NCBI GenBank assembly: GCA_947444925.1
Contig: CANFBW010000006.1
Coordinates: 20,533 to 84,532, forward strand
DNA: 64,000 nt
Reading direction: 5' to 3'
Source: Flavobacteriales bacterium
Lineage (GTDB): Bacteria; Bacteroidota; Bacteroidia; Flavobacteriales_C; GCA-002722245
Shown: in pieces, positions 47,118-57,104 of the stretch
How the letters are laid out: each line of letters starts with the position of its first letter
How positions within the stretch are numbered: the stretch's first letter is position 1
Notes under the pieces: model-generated
What the model was told of the DNA's origin: nothing
What the model saw: the letters and a program-made list of their open reading frames with translations, nothing else
Databases searched by the model: none
Program-made: the position numbers and the translations under genes

Positions 47118-47774
47118 ATGCGCAAAATTAAAGTATTGATCGTTGACGATCACAAACTCATTCGCAGAGGCATTTGCACTTTGCTAAATAGCGACGAAGA
47201 TATTGAAGTAGTAGGAGAAGCAGCAGATCCCGAACAATGCTTAGAAATACTTCAACTCAACAAACCCGATGTGATTTTAATGGACATTTCGTTAGATGCA
47301 GCTGACGGCATTGCACTCACCAAAGAAATAACACAAAACAATCCACGAGTAAGAGTAATCATGCTTTCGATGCATTTGCAAGAGAGCTATATCAAGCGAA
47401 GTGTGCAAGCAGGAGCAGACGGCTATATTTTAAAAAACTCACCAACAGAAGAACTCATTACCGCCATTAAAGAGGTCGCCAACGGCGGAAAATACCTCGC
47501 ACAAGAGGTATCTCGCATTATGGCTTTGAATTATATGTCATCACAAGATGGCGTAGATTCAAAATACGCGAAAGGAGAAATTTTAACCAAACGAGAACTA
47601 CAAATCGTAAAGCTAATTTTAGACGGGCTCAACAACCAAAAAATTGCAGATCAGCTCTCTATTAGTCACCGCACTGTAGACACGCACCGCACCAACATCA
47701 TGCACAAAGTGAAAGTTAAAAACGTAGCAGAACTAGTGATGTACGCTGTTAAAAATAAGTTGATTGAAATCTAA
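47118..47774 (+). CDS. NarL/FixJ-family response regulator
   Basis: The start is the ATG at 47118 (MRKIKVLIVDDHKLIRRG), 24 bases into the tracked ORF, giving 218 residues. Receiver domain with D10/D11 and phospho-acceptor D56 (VILMDISLD), then a LuxR-type helix-turn-helix at about 155-215 (LTKRELQIVKLILDGLNNQKIADQL). No sensor kinase is adjacent, so it is an orphan regulator. It overlaps the aroA stop by four bases on the opposite strand. Confidence 0.94.
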   Translation: MRKIKVLIVDDHKLIRRGICTLLNSDEDIEVVGEAADPEQCLEILQLNKPDVILMDISLDAADGIALTKEITQNNPRVRVIMLSMHLQESYIKRSVQAGADGYILKNSPTEELITAIKEVANGGKYLAQEVSRIMALNYMSSQDGVDSKYAKGEILTKRELQIVKLILDGLNNQKIADQLSISHRTVDTHRTNIMHKVKVKNVAELVMYAVKNKLIEI

Positions 47775-48994
47775 ACTTCCGAAAACTGAAAAGCAACACT
47801 TTTTAAATCGGTCCAAAATGCTGGATAAGATTTCTCCACCACTTCTGGTTCTTCTATAAGCACGCCTTCTAAAAGCATTGCCAATGGCGCGAAAGCCATT
47901 GCCATCCGATGGTCTTCATAGGTGTGCACAGGAACTGCGCTAGGCTTGATACTTCCGGCATGCACAATCATTGCGTAATCACCGTCAGCGTCTACGACAA
48001 TGCCAAATTTCGCAAGCTCATTTTGAATGGCCGCAATGCGATCAGTTTCTTTAATGCGCAAACTTTCCAGTCCAGTCAGTCTTCCTCCAAGGCCTAAGCC
48101 CGCAAGTGTAACCGCCAGGGTTTGCGCAACATCAGGGCAATCGGTAAAATCATCATTAAATAGCGCAGGCAAAGCATTGTTGCTTTTTGTGAGGCGCACA
48201 CCATCATTTAAAAATGTGCTACGCACACCCAATCTATCGTACATCTGCACAATTGCTGAATCGCCTTGCAAACTAATTTGTTTCAATCCTTTAATCGTTA
48301 AATCTAAGTCAGTAGAAAAAGCCGCCATTTGATACCAATAGCTAGCACCGCTCCAGTCGGCTTCTACTGTAAATTCTTGCGGCGAATAAACGCCCTCCTC
48401 TACTTTAATAATTGATCCTTCCCAGGTATATTTTGCACCAAAATTTTCCATCAGGCGCAAAGTCATTTTCAAATAAGGCACCGAAGCGACTTTGCCCGTC
48501 AATTCCATTTCTAATCCGCCAGTCAATTTAGGCGCAATCATTAAGAGTGCGGAAAGATACTGACTACTCACACTGCCATCGATCGTAATTTTTCCGCCAC
48601 GCAATTTCCCTCCTTGAACGCGCATTGGCGGACAACCCTCTTTTTCAAGGTATTCAATATCGGCGCCTAAAGCGCGTAGCGCATCAACCAGTATTTTGAT
48701 AGGACGGTTGCGCATGCGCTCACTGCCTGTCAATATTTTAGTGCCCGGCTGCAATGCAGCGTAAGCTGTCAAAAAACGCATAGTTGTACCTGCCGGACCA
48801 ACATCCCACGTTTCGCCATCATTGTCCAAAAGCTGCACCATTGTTTGCGTGTCTTTGGCAGCCGCCAAATTGTGTATAGAAAAATGAGATGCGCACAAAG
48901 CGCGAATCAACAAAAGGCGATTGCTTTCACTTTTAGAAGCAGTGAGTACAATTTCTCCTTTTAATACGCGGTGGTGTTTTAATATTTTAAGCAC
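47771..48994 (-). CDS. aroA: 3-phosphoshikimate 1-carboxyvinyltransferase (EPSP synthase)
   Basis: A 407-residue EPSP synthase with SKSESNRLLLIRALC (shikimate-3-phosphate site), VGPAGTTMRFLTAYAAL (the PEP/glyphosate-loop region) and RIKETDRIAAIQNELAKFG plus YEDHRMAMAFAP. It makes EPSP in the shikimate pathway. The VGPAGTTMRFL loop departs from the NAGTAMRPL loop of class I enzymes, as in other Bacteroidota. Its start overlaps the end of aroB by eight bases. Confidence 0.95.
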   Translation of the reverse strand: MLKILKHHRVLKGEIVLTASKSESNRLLLIRALCASHFSIHNLAAAKDTQTMVQLLDNDGETWDVGPAGTTMRFLTAYAALQPGTKILTGSERMRNRPIKILVDALRALGADIEYLEKEGCPPMRVQGGKLRGGKITIDGSVSSQYLSALLMIAPKLTGGLEMELTGKVASVPYLKMTLRLMENFGAKYTWEGSIIKVEEGVYSPQEFTVEADWSGASYWYQMAAFSTDLDLTIKGLKQISLQGDSAIVQMYDRLGVRSTFLNDGVRLTKSNNALPALFNDDFTDCPDVAQTLAVTLAGLGLGGRLTGLESLRIKETDRIAAIQNELAKFGIVVDADGDYAMIVHAGSIKPSAVPVHTYEDHRMAMAFAPLAMLLEGVLIEEPEVVEKSYPAFWTDLKSVAFQFSEV

Positions 48995-50078
48995 GGGCGA
49001 TTACTGAATTATAATATTTAAGTGCGGCTACAATTTGTTTTTTGTTAGCGGTATAATTCACTTCGCCATCACCAATGGCTTTGAGCAAAGTAAAATTAAT
49101 CGCGCCTTTGTCGTTCTTTTTATCCTGCATCATCAAATGCAAATACGCGTCAAAAAAATCTTCACGCAAGGGCGTCGGCTGGTACAACTTCACCAAAATC
49201 GATTCTATCTCTTCGGCCTGCTGTGATGACAAGCCGGCAAGCGATTGGCTCAAATACAATTCAGCGATCATTCCTACTGCAATGGCTTCGCCATGCATCA
49301 ATTCGCTGAGCGCAAGATTGTCAATTGACAACGTTTCAACAGCATGACCAATCGTATGCCCGAAATTGAGCAATTTGCGCAATCCCTTTTCACGCGGATC
49401 TTGCAGCACAATGTTGTTTTTGATATTTACCGACCAATAAATAATGTCTTCAAAATCAATTTTCTTCTTCAGCGTTATTTTTTTAACAAGATCCCAATGT
49501 TTTTGATCGCGAATCAGGGCGTGCTTCAATACTTCAGCAAAACCTGATCGAACCTGACCCTTTGGCAATGTTTCCAAAAAAGAAGGTAGAATAAAAACAC
49601 CTTTTGGATAAGCAAAAACACCAATTTGATTTTTCAAACCATTTAAATCAATGCCCAACTTACCTCCAACCGATGCATCCACTTGCGACAACAATGTGGT
49701 TGGAATATTAATAAAATCAATTCCTCGCTTGTAGGTTGATGCAATAAAACCACCCATATCACCAATCACGCCTCCTCCTAAATTCACAAACAAGGCTTGT
49801 CTGTCGGCTTCCGCTTCGCTCAGTGTTATCCAAACTTGAGTCACTACTTCAATACATTTGTTTTGCTCACCACTTTCAATCTCCACAATTTCTGCGTCTT
49901 TCAAAAACGGAACATGAAACTGAACGATAGGCAAACAGTGCTCTATAGTGTTTTCATCCACCAAAATAAAAAACTTGGTGTACTGCGCAGCATGCTCCTC
50001 TAAAAAGCTTTGCACTTGCTGCAATACATCGTCTCCGATGAAAACAGAATAATCCTGCGACTTAATTTCTTTCAGCAT
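48987..50078 (-). CDS. aroB: 3-dehydroquinate synthase
   Basis: A 363-residue enzyme with NAD-binding and metal-site signatures: LGGGVIGDMGGFIASTYKRGI, PTTLLSQVDASVGGKLGID and the metal ligands in LNFGHTIGHAVE and LMHGEAIAVGM. It converts DAHP to dehydroquinate, the second shikimate step. It is translated together with aroA (eight-base overlap), giving an aroB-aroA unit. Confidence 0.96.
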   Translation of the reverse strand: MLKEIKSQDYSVFIGDDVLQQVQSFLEEHAAQYTKFFILVDENTIEHCLPIVQFHVPFLKDAEIVEIESGEQNKCIEVVTQVWITLSEAEADRQALFVNLGGGVIGDMGGFIASTYKRGIDFINIPTTLLSQVDASVGGKLGIDLNGLKNQIGVFAYPKGVFILPSFLETLPKGQVRSGFAEVLKHALIRDQKHWDLVKKITLKKKIDFEDIIYWSVNIKNNIVLQDPREKGLRKLLNFGHTIGHAVETLSIDNLALSELMHGEAIAVGMIAELYLSQSLAGLSSQQAEEIESILVKLYQPTPLREDFFDAYLHLMMQDKKNDKGAINFTLLKAIGDGEVNYTANKKQIVAALKYYNSVIARA

Positions 50079-50128
50079 AATAAATGTTGGGAAGGCAAAA
50101 GTAAGAAATAGAATGCCGAAAGTGGAAA

Positions 50129-50173
50129 AGTAGGAGACCTAAAGTTAAAATTCACAACTTTAGGTCTCCTACT
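50129..50173 (-). terminator. Long perfect hairpin, terminator of the DUF5723 gene
   Basis: AGTAGGAGACCTAAAGTT and its exact complement form an 18-bp stem with a nine-base loop, between the DUF5723 stop and the aroB start (both minus strand). In minus orientation it is followed by CTTTTCC. The stem is longer than the other terminators here and could also act as an RNA processing site for the aroB leader. Confidence 0.7.
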
Positions 50174-50187
50174 CTATCTATAGCCTA

Positions 50188-52140
50188 CTACTGCAGCGGA
50201 CAACCACCGTTGTCGGCACCTCCCGCATGAATTGGACATTTGTCAAAAACATCGGGAACACCATCTACATCACTGTCTTTATCAGTGCACCCCTTGAACT
50301 CTGCAGATCCAGGTGTATTTTTACATAGGTCTTCGTGGTCATAAACACCATCACCGTCGCTGTCTGGACATCCTTGATGTTCAATGTCGCCTGGCACATC
50401 TATGCACTTGTCGTTGTTATCCGATACGCCATCTCTATCTATATCAGGACAGCCTTTCATGGCTCGAGAACCAGGAGCACCCGGACAAAGATCTTCGGCG
50501 TCTATGATGCTGTCTTTGTCAAAGTCAGGACAACCGCGCAATCCACCGTACAAAGTAGGACACTCATCAATTCTATCGGCTACACCATCGTTATCGCCAT
50601 CGGGACAGCCACCCAAATCAGGATTACCAGCCTCGGTAGGACAAATATCATCGTTGTCGGCTACACCATCACCGTCTTTATCGGGACATCCTTTGTGTTC
50701 AACAGGTCCTGCAATGTCTTTACACAAATCCAAAAAGTCGTTCACGCCATCTTTATCACTGTCTTTACGAGACAAAGTGCGTTTGATTTTCTCTTGTTCT
50801 TTTTGCTCTTTCGACAATTTATTGCTGTAACCCGTTAGGATGTTTACGCCCACTCTCACGTTGAGTGTTTTAGCATAATCAAGTTGCGAAAAACCCAACA
50901 CATTGTCGCCTGCAGCATAAATCTGCACAGGACCAAGATTCAATGCCAATGCGGCGCCCAAATTGTTGTAACTTCTGTTGACTACCGAATAACTTACTGT
51001 AGCTTGAACCATAGAACCTAAATTAACACCGCCAGTTGCGGTATACGAAGGGTACAAATTACCAGCAAAAAGCTGTCCATGAAACAATAATCCAAGGTTG
51101 AAATATTTATTGAAATCACATTTTCCGCCAACATATATATTTCCGACAATACTTGTTGAATAGGAGTAATTTTCCTTTTTCTTTAAGCCGAAAATATTGG
51201 TCAAACTGTCGGTTAAATTCTTAGTGTATGCAGCATTGTTTGTGTCACCGAGATACTTAATGATATCAAGTCCACTCCATGTGAATTCTGCTTTATTGTT
51301 GTAATAACGTGTGGCATCCGTTTTCCATTGAATAGCACCTACATCAGTGGCAGCAATGGAGGCAGATAATTTTTTAGTGAATTTGTAATTTGCACCCAAA
51401 TCAAATGCGGCACCAACGTTCTCAAAATTCGAAAGATAAGTACCCGCGTTGAAAGGCGAAGATGGGTCGGTTACGAAGCCCAAACCCGAAGTACGAAATC
51501 CTATGGTTGACGTAGCTTTCAACGTGAAGTCGTCAGCCGAAGTATTCAAGCCAATATTCATTTCTTCGCTATTGAAATTGCTCATGCCTTGCAACAACTT
51601 AACCTTTACTCCTGCAGTCAATTTATCCGTCCACTGTCGGGTATACCCAACAGCGTACTCACGGTAATGCGTAAAGCGAAACCCCATACCACGCATCGAC
51701 ATTGTTTCGCCAATAAAAGGCACTGTACCCTTGGTAACAAAGGTCATAAAGTCTTTAGAATAATCGAAATTGAAAGCCACTTTTTCGGTACTATTGAACG
51801 AAAAATAATTCTTGTCTTTCACCTTAAATCCCAGAGAAAACAGGTCTATATTCAGTCCCAATGAAATATAATTATCGGGTTGTAATTTTGACAACATATT
51901 GTCTGGCGTAAGGCTGGCGAAATTAATCACATCAGAAAACACGAATCCATTGTTCACCAAACTAACATCTAGACAGGACAAGGCGGGCAAGCCCAAATGA
52001 AAATTGGCTTTCGGCATCAAGCCTGGATTGGTGCGCGAGGCTTGCGGAACCATGTCCATATTGTACATGGTGAGTCCTTGCGAAAACACAGTATTGGCAA
52101 GCACTACAAACAAAAGAAGTATACTTAATTTTTTGATCAT
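50188..52140 (-). CDS. DUF5723 outer-membrane protein with thrombospondin type 3 repeats
   Basis: A 650-residue exported protein: signal peptide (MIKKLSILLLFVVLANTVFSQ), a ~430-residue beta-barrel-like DUF5723 region (NMDMVPQASRTNPG), a charged linker, then about seven calcium-binding TSP3 repeats of the type DSDGDGVYDHEDLC (about 455-645). Such proteins usually carry a C-terminal OmpA peptidoglycan-binding domain; this one stops at GGCPLQ without it. It begins inside the end of the lipoprotein gene (ATGA overlap), so both are made together. Confidence 0.85.
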   Translation of the reverse strand: MIKKLSILLLFVVLANTVFSQGLTMYNMDMVPQASRTNPGLMPKANFHLGLPALSCLDVSLVNNGFVFSDVINFASLTPDNMLSKLQPDNYISLGLNIDLFSLGFKVKDKNYFSFNSTEKVAFNFDYSKDFMTFVTKGTVPFIGETMSMRGMGFRFTHYREYAVGYTRQWTDKLTAGVKVKLLQGMSNFNSEEMNIGLNTSADDFTLKATSTIGFRTSGLGFVTDPSSPFNAGTYLSNFENVGAAFDLGANYKFTKKLSASIAATDVGAIQWKTDATRYYNNKAEFTWSGLDIIKYLGDTNNAAYTKNLTDSLTNIFGLKKKENYSYSTSIVGNIYVGGKCDFNKYFNLGLLFHGQLFAGNLYPSYTATGGVNLGSMVQATVSYSVVNRSYNNLGAALALNLGPVQIYAAGDNVLGFSQLDYAKTLNVRVGVNILTGYSNKLSKEQKEQEKIKRTLSRKDSDKDGVNDFLDLCKDIAGPVEHKGCPDKDGDGVADNDDICPTEAGNPDLGGCPDGDNDGVADRIDECPTLYGGLRGCPDFDKDSIIDAEDLCPGAPGSRAMKGCPDIDRDGVSDNNDKCIDVPGDIEHQGCPDSDGDGVYDHEDLCKNTPGSAEFKGCTDKDSDVDGVPDVFDKCPIHAGGADNGGCPLQ

Positions 52141-54218
52141 TTTGCTGAATTATTAAGATCTAATTTAACTTGGGCCAAAATCCCCAAACGAACATTCATT
52201 ATGTAATCGGCATAAAATTTTGCTGCTGTAGCTCCCGCATTGGCTGTGGCCAGTTTTGTAGCAACCACAATGTATTTTGCATTTTTCAATGTCCCTACCC
52301 TAACTTCGTCTACAACAATATCTGTGCGGGCAGCAGAAGCCGACAGCAATTCACCATTTACATCTACCAATGACGAAGGCACAACTTCTTTGTATCCATC
52401 GCTAAAAATAGAATCGAGCACAGCATGATTTTCATCTAAGAAATACATTTGCACATCAGCTTCAACAGGGTATTCGTTTAAAATATTGACACGCAAGGTT
52501 GCAGTGAGCACATTTTGAAAAGCCTCAACGGGAAAGGCAATGGTATCCTTAATCACCAAATTTGACACGCTGCCATACAGCGGCACATCAAGATCCATAG
52601 AAACATCAATGGCGCTAGAATCGGTAATGAAATTTACAGCAAAACCATTAGGATTCAATGTGCCTGTCATCCCATAAATTAATTTTGCAGGATTACTGCT
52701 CAAAACGGTGGTGACGTTGGTAGTACTTTTATCAATCAATATATTGGTTAGCGCAGTAGTACCTGCCGACACCGGACTATTGATCACGAGCGGGTTGGCA
52801 ATACCAGTAAACGGAATCGTTGCCCCAGCACCTGAAACCACCGACAAGGCCGACAAATCACCACTGATAGGAATACCTACCGAACTTTTAATTTTCAATG
52901 TCAATTTAGGATCGGCCAAAGAAATATTTCCACCCAAAGGACTTTTGAAGAAAGAAAAGTCCAAAGAATCTTTAGGTATCGTTAAGGCTTGCGTGCCGAG
53001 ATAGCCTTCGATGTAGGAGAAGTCTAAATTATCAATAGTAATCACTGCACTAACAGAATCGGTGGGACTGATGGGAACTGGGTTGCCAGAAGAAATAACA
53101 GATGCCACGAAGGTGGCAGGCAAATAATTCACTTGGCCACCACCCGCGGTGAGGTCAAAGGAATATCCCGTCAAATCAAAAGAACCAGATGCATTCGTAG
53201 ATGAAACGTGGTTAGAATTCAATGGAATAACTTTAGAAAACGGCACACCTTGCTTTGTTGCATATGGCAAAGTAATCGTAAGTTCGGCGGTCTCACGAAT
53301 ACCATAGTCAATGTTGTATGATATTTGTCCACCCTTTAAAACCAAGGTATTCAACTGTGCACCATTGGGCATTGTTAAGTTAGTATTGATTGTTTGATTG
53401 AGCACTTCCTGCGAAGGAAATACGGCGCTTGCAGAAGACACATTCAAATTTGCTGTAGTCAAATCCACCGTTAACGCATCACTAAATTTTATTGCGACGG
53501 GAGTTGGGATGGTACCTGGGGAACTAAAGGAAGCGATCACCACTTTCACATCACTGTTCATTGTTTTTCCAATTAAACTTGCATTTTTTGAAACACTTGC
53601 ACCAGCAGCAATACTCGGATAAACAAAAGTCGCTACCAGACCATTTCCAACTACATTTCGAATTTCAACGGTTAAGTTGGTGAGTTGTGTTGGCCAGTGA
53701 TTGGTAATGGCCATAGTCAAAGTTCCGGCAGAAAATGTAACGGAGCTGAATCCACTCAGAGTGGGCACCGCGACAGATCCTCCCGCTTGCGGTGGCACAG
53801 CTGGAAATGGAGCATTGTTGCCATTTGCAGCAGTCAAAGTTCCTTTTGCAGGATTGGCCATACCCGCCACCACAGTGCCCAAAGTAATAGAAGAAGTAGT
53901 ATTAATCGCTGGAATGGTAAAGGCTGCAAAGCCGAATTTTTTAGAAATGGACTGTGCTGGTATGCTGATCATTTCGGCAACATTGTATGAAAACAATGCT
54001 GCTGAATAGGTAAGATGCAACAACTTATTTTGATCACTTTTAATCAACGTGGTATCCACTGCTTTCAACAAATCACCAAGTATCAAATCGGTATTGATGA
54101 GCGGCGCAGCAATACCCGGGTTATAGCCCGTAGTATCGAGATTTTTTAAGTCGTATTTGTCTTTCACGCAAGAAGACAATAGAAGTGCAGGCAGAGCCAG
54201 TAGCAAGAGTCGTTTCAT
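52137..54218 (-). CDS. Large repeat-rich lipoprotein of unknown function
   Basis: The lipoprotein signal peptide MKRLLLLALPALLLSSC sets the start at the ATG 54216-54218, inside the longer tracked ORF; 693 residues. After SSC (lipid-bearing Cys 17) come several beta-sandwich-like segments rich in Thr, Ser and Val. No domain was recognised. It overlaps the DUF5723 gene by four bases; together they suggest a lipoprotein/outer-membrane pair exposed on the surface. Confidence 0.8.
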   Translation of the reverse strand: MKRLLLLALPALLLSSCVKDKYDLKNLDTTGYNPGIAAPLINTDLILGDLLKAVDTTLIKSDQNKLLHLTYSAALFSYNVAEMISIPAQSISKKFGFAAFTIPAINTTSSITLGTVVAGMANPAKGTLTAANGNNAPFPAVPPQAGGSVAVPTLSGFSSVTFSAGTLTMAITNHWPTQLTNLTVEIRNVVGNGLVATFVYPSIAAGASVSKNASLIGKTMNSDVKVVIASFSSPGTIPTPVAIKFSDALTVDLTTANLNVSSASAVFPSQEVLNQTINTNLTMPNGAQLNTLVLKGGQISYNIDYGIRETAELTITLPYATKQGVPFSKVIPLNSNHVSSTNASGSFDLTGYSFDLTAGGGQVNYLPATFVASVISSGNPVPISPTDSVSAVITIDNLDFSYIEGYLGTQALTIPKDSLDFSFFKSPLGGNISLADPKLTLKIKSSVGIPISGDLSALSVVSGAGATIPFTGIANPLVINSPVSAGTTALTNILIDKSTTNVTTVLSSNPAKLIYGMTGTLNPNGFAVNFITDSSAIDVSMDLDVPLYGSVSNLVIKDTIAFPVEAFQNVLTATLRVNILNEYPVEADVQMYFLDENHAVLDSIFSDGYKEVVPSSLVDVNGELLSASAARTDIVVDEVRVGTLKNAKYIVVATKLATANAGATAAKFYADYIMNVRLGILAQVKLDLNNSAK

Positions 54219-54279
54219 AATCAAAATTTCGTCAACTACACCTCGTACGACGAAACGCAAAGAAGGTTATCGGCAAGCA

Positions 54280-57024
54280 CTATTTAATTGTCAATGGATA
54301 GAAGTACAGGCTCCCTTTGTCGTCTCCAACAATAAATTCAGGAATAGCATCATTGTCCAAATCCTCAATTAAATAAGGGGATGCAGCCTCAATAGGGAAG
54401 CCATCAGAAAGCACACCTGTATTGTCGACGAGGTATACTTTATTTTTTAAATAATCAACATATCCCATGCGAAACGTTCCCTTGTTGACATTGTCAAAAT
54501 ACAATTTACCTCTAATGTCAGCTTCGCCCAAATCGACGGTAAAAATCTCCGCCTTACTTAATTTGTAGGCATAGATATTTTCCTCGTCACTGAAAATGAT
54601 ATCCTTTGCGCCATCACCATTGACATCTTCCAAATACCACGTGTGTTCGTCGCCAAAAGATTTAAAGGCAATTTTCTCCACAGTGCCATTCAAATACAAC
54701 AAGTGCAAAGTGCCGTCTTCGTCGGTATTGACCACTGCGCAACGGTCGAATGAAGCACCAGTCAACACTGCAAATTCATTGTTTTTAGATTTAGGCACTT
54801 TGCCTTTTACTTTCGCTTTTTCTTCACCTTTGCGGCCGATGACTTTCACATTCCCCGCGACATCCACCACCACGATGTAATCTTTACCAGCATAATTCAA
54901 ATACACTAATGCGCTTTTGATTTCTCTGGGCATGCCTTCAAATTCCCAGCCTTTAACAGCGGCACCACTTATTTCGTAATTCGTGATTTTACCATTGGCA
55001 AAAGGCACCAAAATACGGTAGTTCCTAGTTTTATCGTAATCTAGCACGGTGAGCGGCGCACTAGAGCGCACATTGAAATTCACAGGAAAACCGCGCACAT
55101 CGCCACCATTTCTATCAATCAAATACAGATGGTTCGGTGTGTTAAACAAATATTGCAACTTGCCGTTTTTATAGCAGTCGACTTGCTGAATTTCGCCTAA
55201 TATTTTTTCATTTAATTTTTTCTTCCACAATATTTTACCGCCCTTATTGATCAAATATAGATTGGTGGCATCGTCTTGCAAAATAATTTCTTTCTCCTTA
55301 TTCACATGGTTCAACATGCTTTGAGGGCGACGCGACAACGTGCTATCGAGTTTAATTTCAAGCAATGAAATAGATTTGCTTTCTACCTTTGGATTGTACT
55401 TCAGGTAAGCGGATGAGTAAAACAAATTTCCGTTTGAATTGATTTGGTAAGCCAATGCTTCAAACTTGCCAATACTGTCAAGGCGCGGCTCCATATTTTT
55501 GAAAAAAGCATTCGACGTAAATGGCTTCCACAAATTTTTGGCCATCTTAAAATTAAGATATGTCATGATGTTCGTATTGTCAGAAAACTGCTCCATAAAC
55601 TGAGTAAAGCGAGGATTTTTACCAAGCGTTTTGCCACTGATGTACGAATTGATAAAATGCTTGAGTGCCCCAGGTGTATTGGCAAAAACAACATACTCTT
55701 CAATCATGATGTAAAAGGAATTCTCAATAATTCCCGCCATATTTCCGAAGGCGCGAGGCAACAATCCAACGAGGCCTAAATCTTCAATTTTGTAGCCTTG
55801 AAATTCAACAAGATCGGCAGCCGGATTTGTTTTGGCTTGCATTTCCTTAAGCTTACTATCGGCGAGTTCCACGTCATTCACATGTATCACAAGATAGGCC
55901 GACTCTTTGTAATCTTCCGACGGCGACTGCGCCATCGTTAAACAAATTTCATTGCCCACCCAAGGATAAACATCGTCTTCAATATTGATGTCGTGCTCCA
56001 TCACCATATCGGTGAATTGTTTTTCAAATTCGTATAGCGTTTTTGTTCCTGCAAGATAATTTTTATAGCCTTTTTTAAAGTTTGAAAAATCTTCGATTCC
56101 GAAATACAAAAAGAACGCTGAATTTTCGGGAAGCACTGAAGTGACAGTAATTTTTTGAGGTTTTTGTCCCGAAAACAATTTCAAATAGGTGTTCACACTA
56201 TCCGGCTCATAACTCAAACCGTTCATCGTAAATCCATCATTTTTCAAATTAATATCGATTTCCGACCAAGTAGCAAAACTTGAAAAATCTTGTATCGCTG
56301 TTGCGAATTCCTCATTAACCAAAACGGTTAGTATATCTGGCAATCGTCGGTAATTCACAAATACATTTGCCGACGCGTTGGGGTCGGCAGCTTTAAACAC
56401 TTTCACAAAAGCAGTATTGGTAACCAACGGAGAACCATGCTTCAAATACCGAACTGCATCTTCTATTAACAAAGAGCTCGGACTGATTACAAGAATGCCA
56501 TCAGAAAAAGCAATGGAATGACCTCGTCCACTTCTACTATCGATACTTTCAAATATTTCAACTCCTTCATAAATCTTTGAAAAAGTTTTAATAGCAGTAT
56601 CCCCCCTATTGATCACCGCTTGAAATTCTTTCAGAACAGAAGCATCTTTGCACTGAAAAGAAAAAAGCACCGAACATTCGTGCACCCCTGTTTTATGCAA
56701 AGACAAAAATGCAGGCTCACCCTCGAGCAAGCTGCGCAACTTGGCGCTTTTTTTGAATGCTATTGAAAAATAAGTGATTTGACTATCAAGGGCCACAATG
56801 CCTGAAAAAGCCGACAAATCTTTCCAGTATTCGGCTTTGTTCTTAATGTCGTTCCATTTTGCGAAAGGATCAGACGCACGAATGATCAATCCTGCGCTTT
56901 CAGGAATGGCGTTGAGCGTCAACTGTACTTTAACATCAGATTCCGTTTCGACGTAAAAATAAGCGAGCGCACCTGCAACAGCAAGGGCAGCTATAATTAA
57001 AACAATGACAATTCGTTGAGACAT
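54280..57024 (-). CDS. Membrane-anchored large protein (DUF3352-like with C-terminal propeller-like repeats)
   Basis: The first plausible start is ATG 57022-57024 (MSQRIVIVLIIAALAVAGALAYFYV), giving 914 residues. A single N-terminal membrane helix is followed by a region resembling DUF3352 proteins (about 40-590). A C-terminal part has repeated aspartate loops such as DVNGDGAKDIIFSDEEN and DLDNDAIPEFIVGDDKG, typical of FG-GAP/VCBS-like propellers. It probably sits in the periplasm. No function is known. It follows rnhB after 80 bases. Confidence 0.75.
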   Translation of the reverse strand: MSQRIVIVLIIAALAVAGALAYFYVETESDVKVQLTLNAIPESAGLIIRASDPFAKWNDIKNKAEYWKDLSAFSGIVALDSQITYFSIAFKKSAKLRSLLEGEPAFLSLHKTGVHECSVLFSFQCKDASVLKEFQAVINRGDTAIKTFSKIYEGVEIFESIDSRSGRGHSIAFSDGILVISPSSLLIEDAVRYLKHGSPLVTNTAFVKVFKAADPNASANVFVNYRRLPDILTVLVNEEFATAIQDFSSFATWSEIDINLKNDGFTMNGLSYEPDSVNTYLKLFSGQKPQKITVTSVLPENSAFFLYFGIEDFSNFKKGYKNYLAGTKTLYEFEKQFTDMVMEHDINIEDDVYPWVGNEICLTMAQSPSEDYKESAYLVIHVNDVELADSKLKEMQAKTNPAADLVEFQGYKIEDLGLVGLLPRAFGNMAGIIENSFYIMIEEYVVFANTPGALKHFINSYISGKTLGKNPRFTQFMEQFSDNTNIMTYLNFKMAKNLWKPFTSNAFFKNMEPRLDSIGKFEALAYQINSNGNLFYSSAYLKYNPKVESKSISLLEIKLDSTLSRRPQSMLNHVNKEKEIILQDDATNLYLINKGGKILWKKKLNEKILGEIQQVDCYKNGKLQYLFNTPNHLYLIDRNGGDVRGFPVNFNVRSSAPLTVLDYDKTRNYRILVPFANGKITNYEISGAAVKGWEFEGMPREIKSALVYLNYAGKDYIVVVDVAGNVKVIGRKGEEKAKVKGKVPKSKNNEFAVLTGASFDRCAVVNTDEDGTLHLLYLNGTVEKIAFKSFGDEHTWYLEDVNGDGAKDIIFSDEENIYAYKLSKAEIFTVDLGEADIRGKLYFDNVNKGTFRMGYVDYLKNKVYLVDNTGVLSDGFPIEAASPYLIEDLDNDAIPEFIVGDDKGSLYFYPLTIK

Positions 57025-57104
57025 GCAGCGTATATTTCGAATTACAAAAATATAGCGATAAAAGGCAAATGCCCTTGCTGCCGGCAATACTTATAAACAA
57101 AGCC

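Noticed and set aside
50190-50800. Tandem DNA repeat or CRISPR-like array
   Set aside because: The periodicity comes from protein-level TSP3 repeats with diverged DNA, not identical repeats with spacers.
50335-50838. Plus-strand ORFs across the TSP3 repeats
   Set aside because: The periodic Asp/Gly-coding repeats keep antisense frames open; no independent gene evidence.
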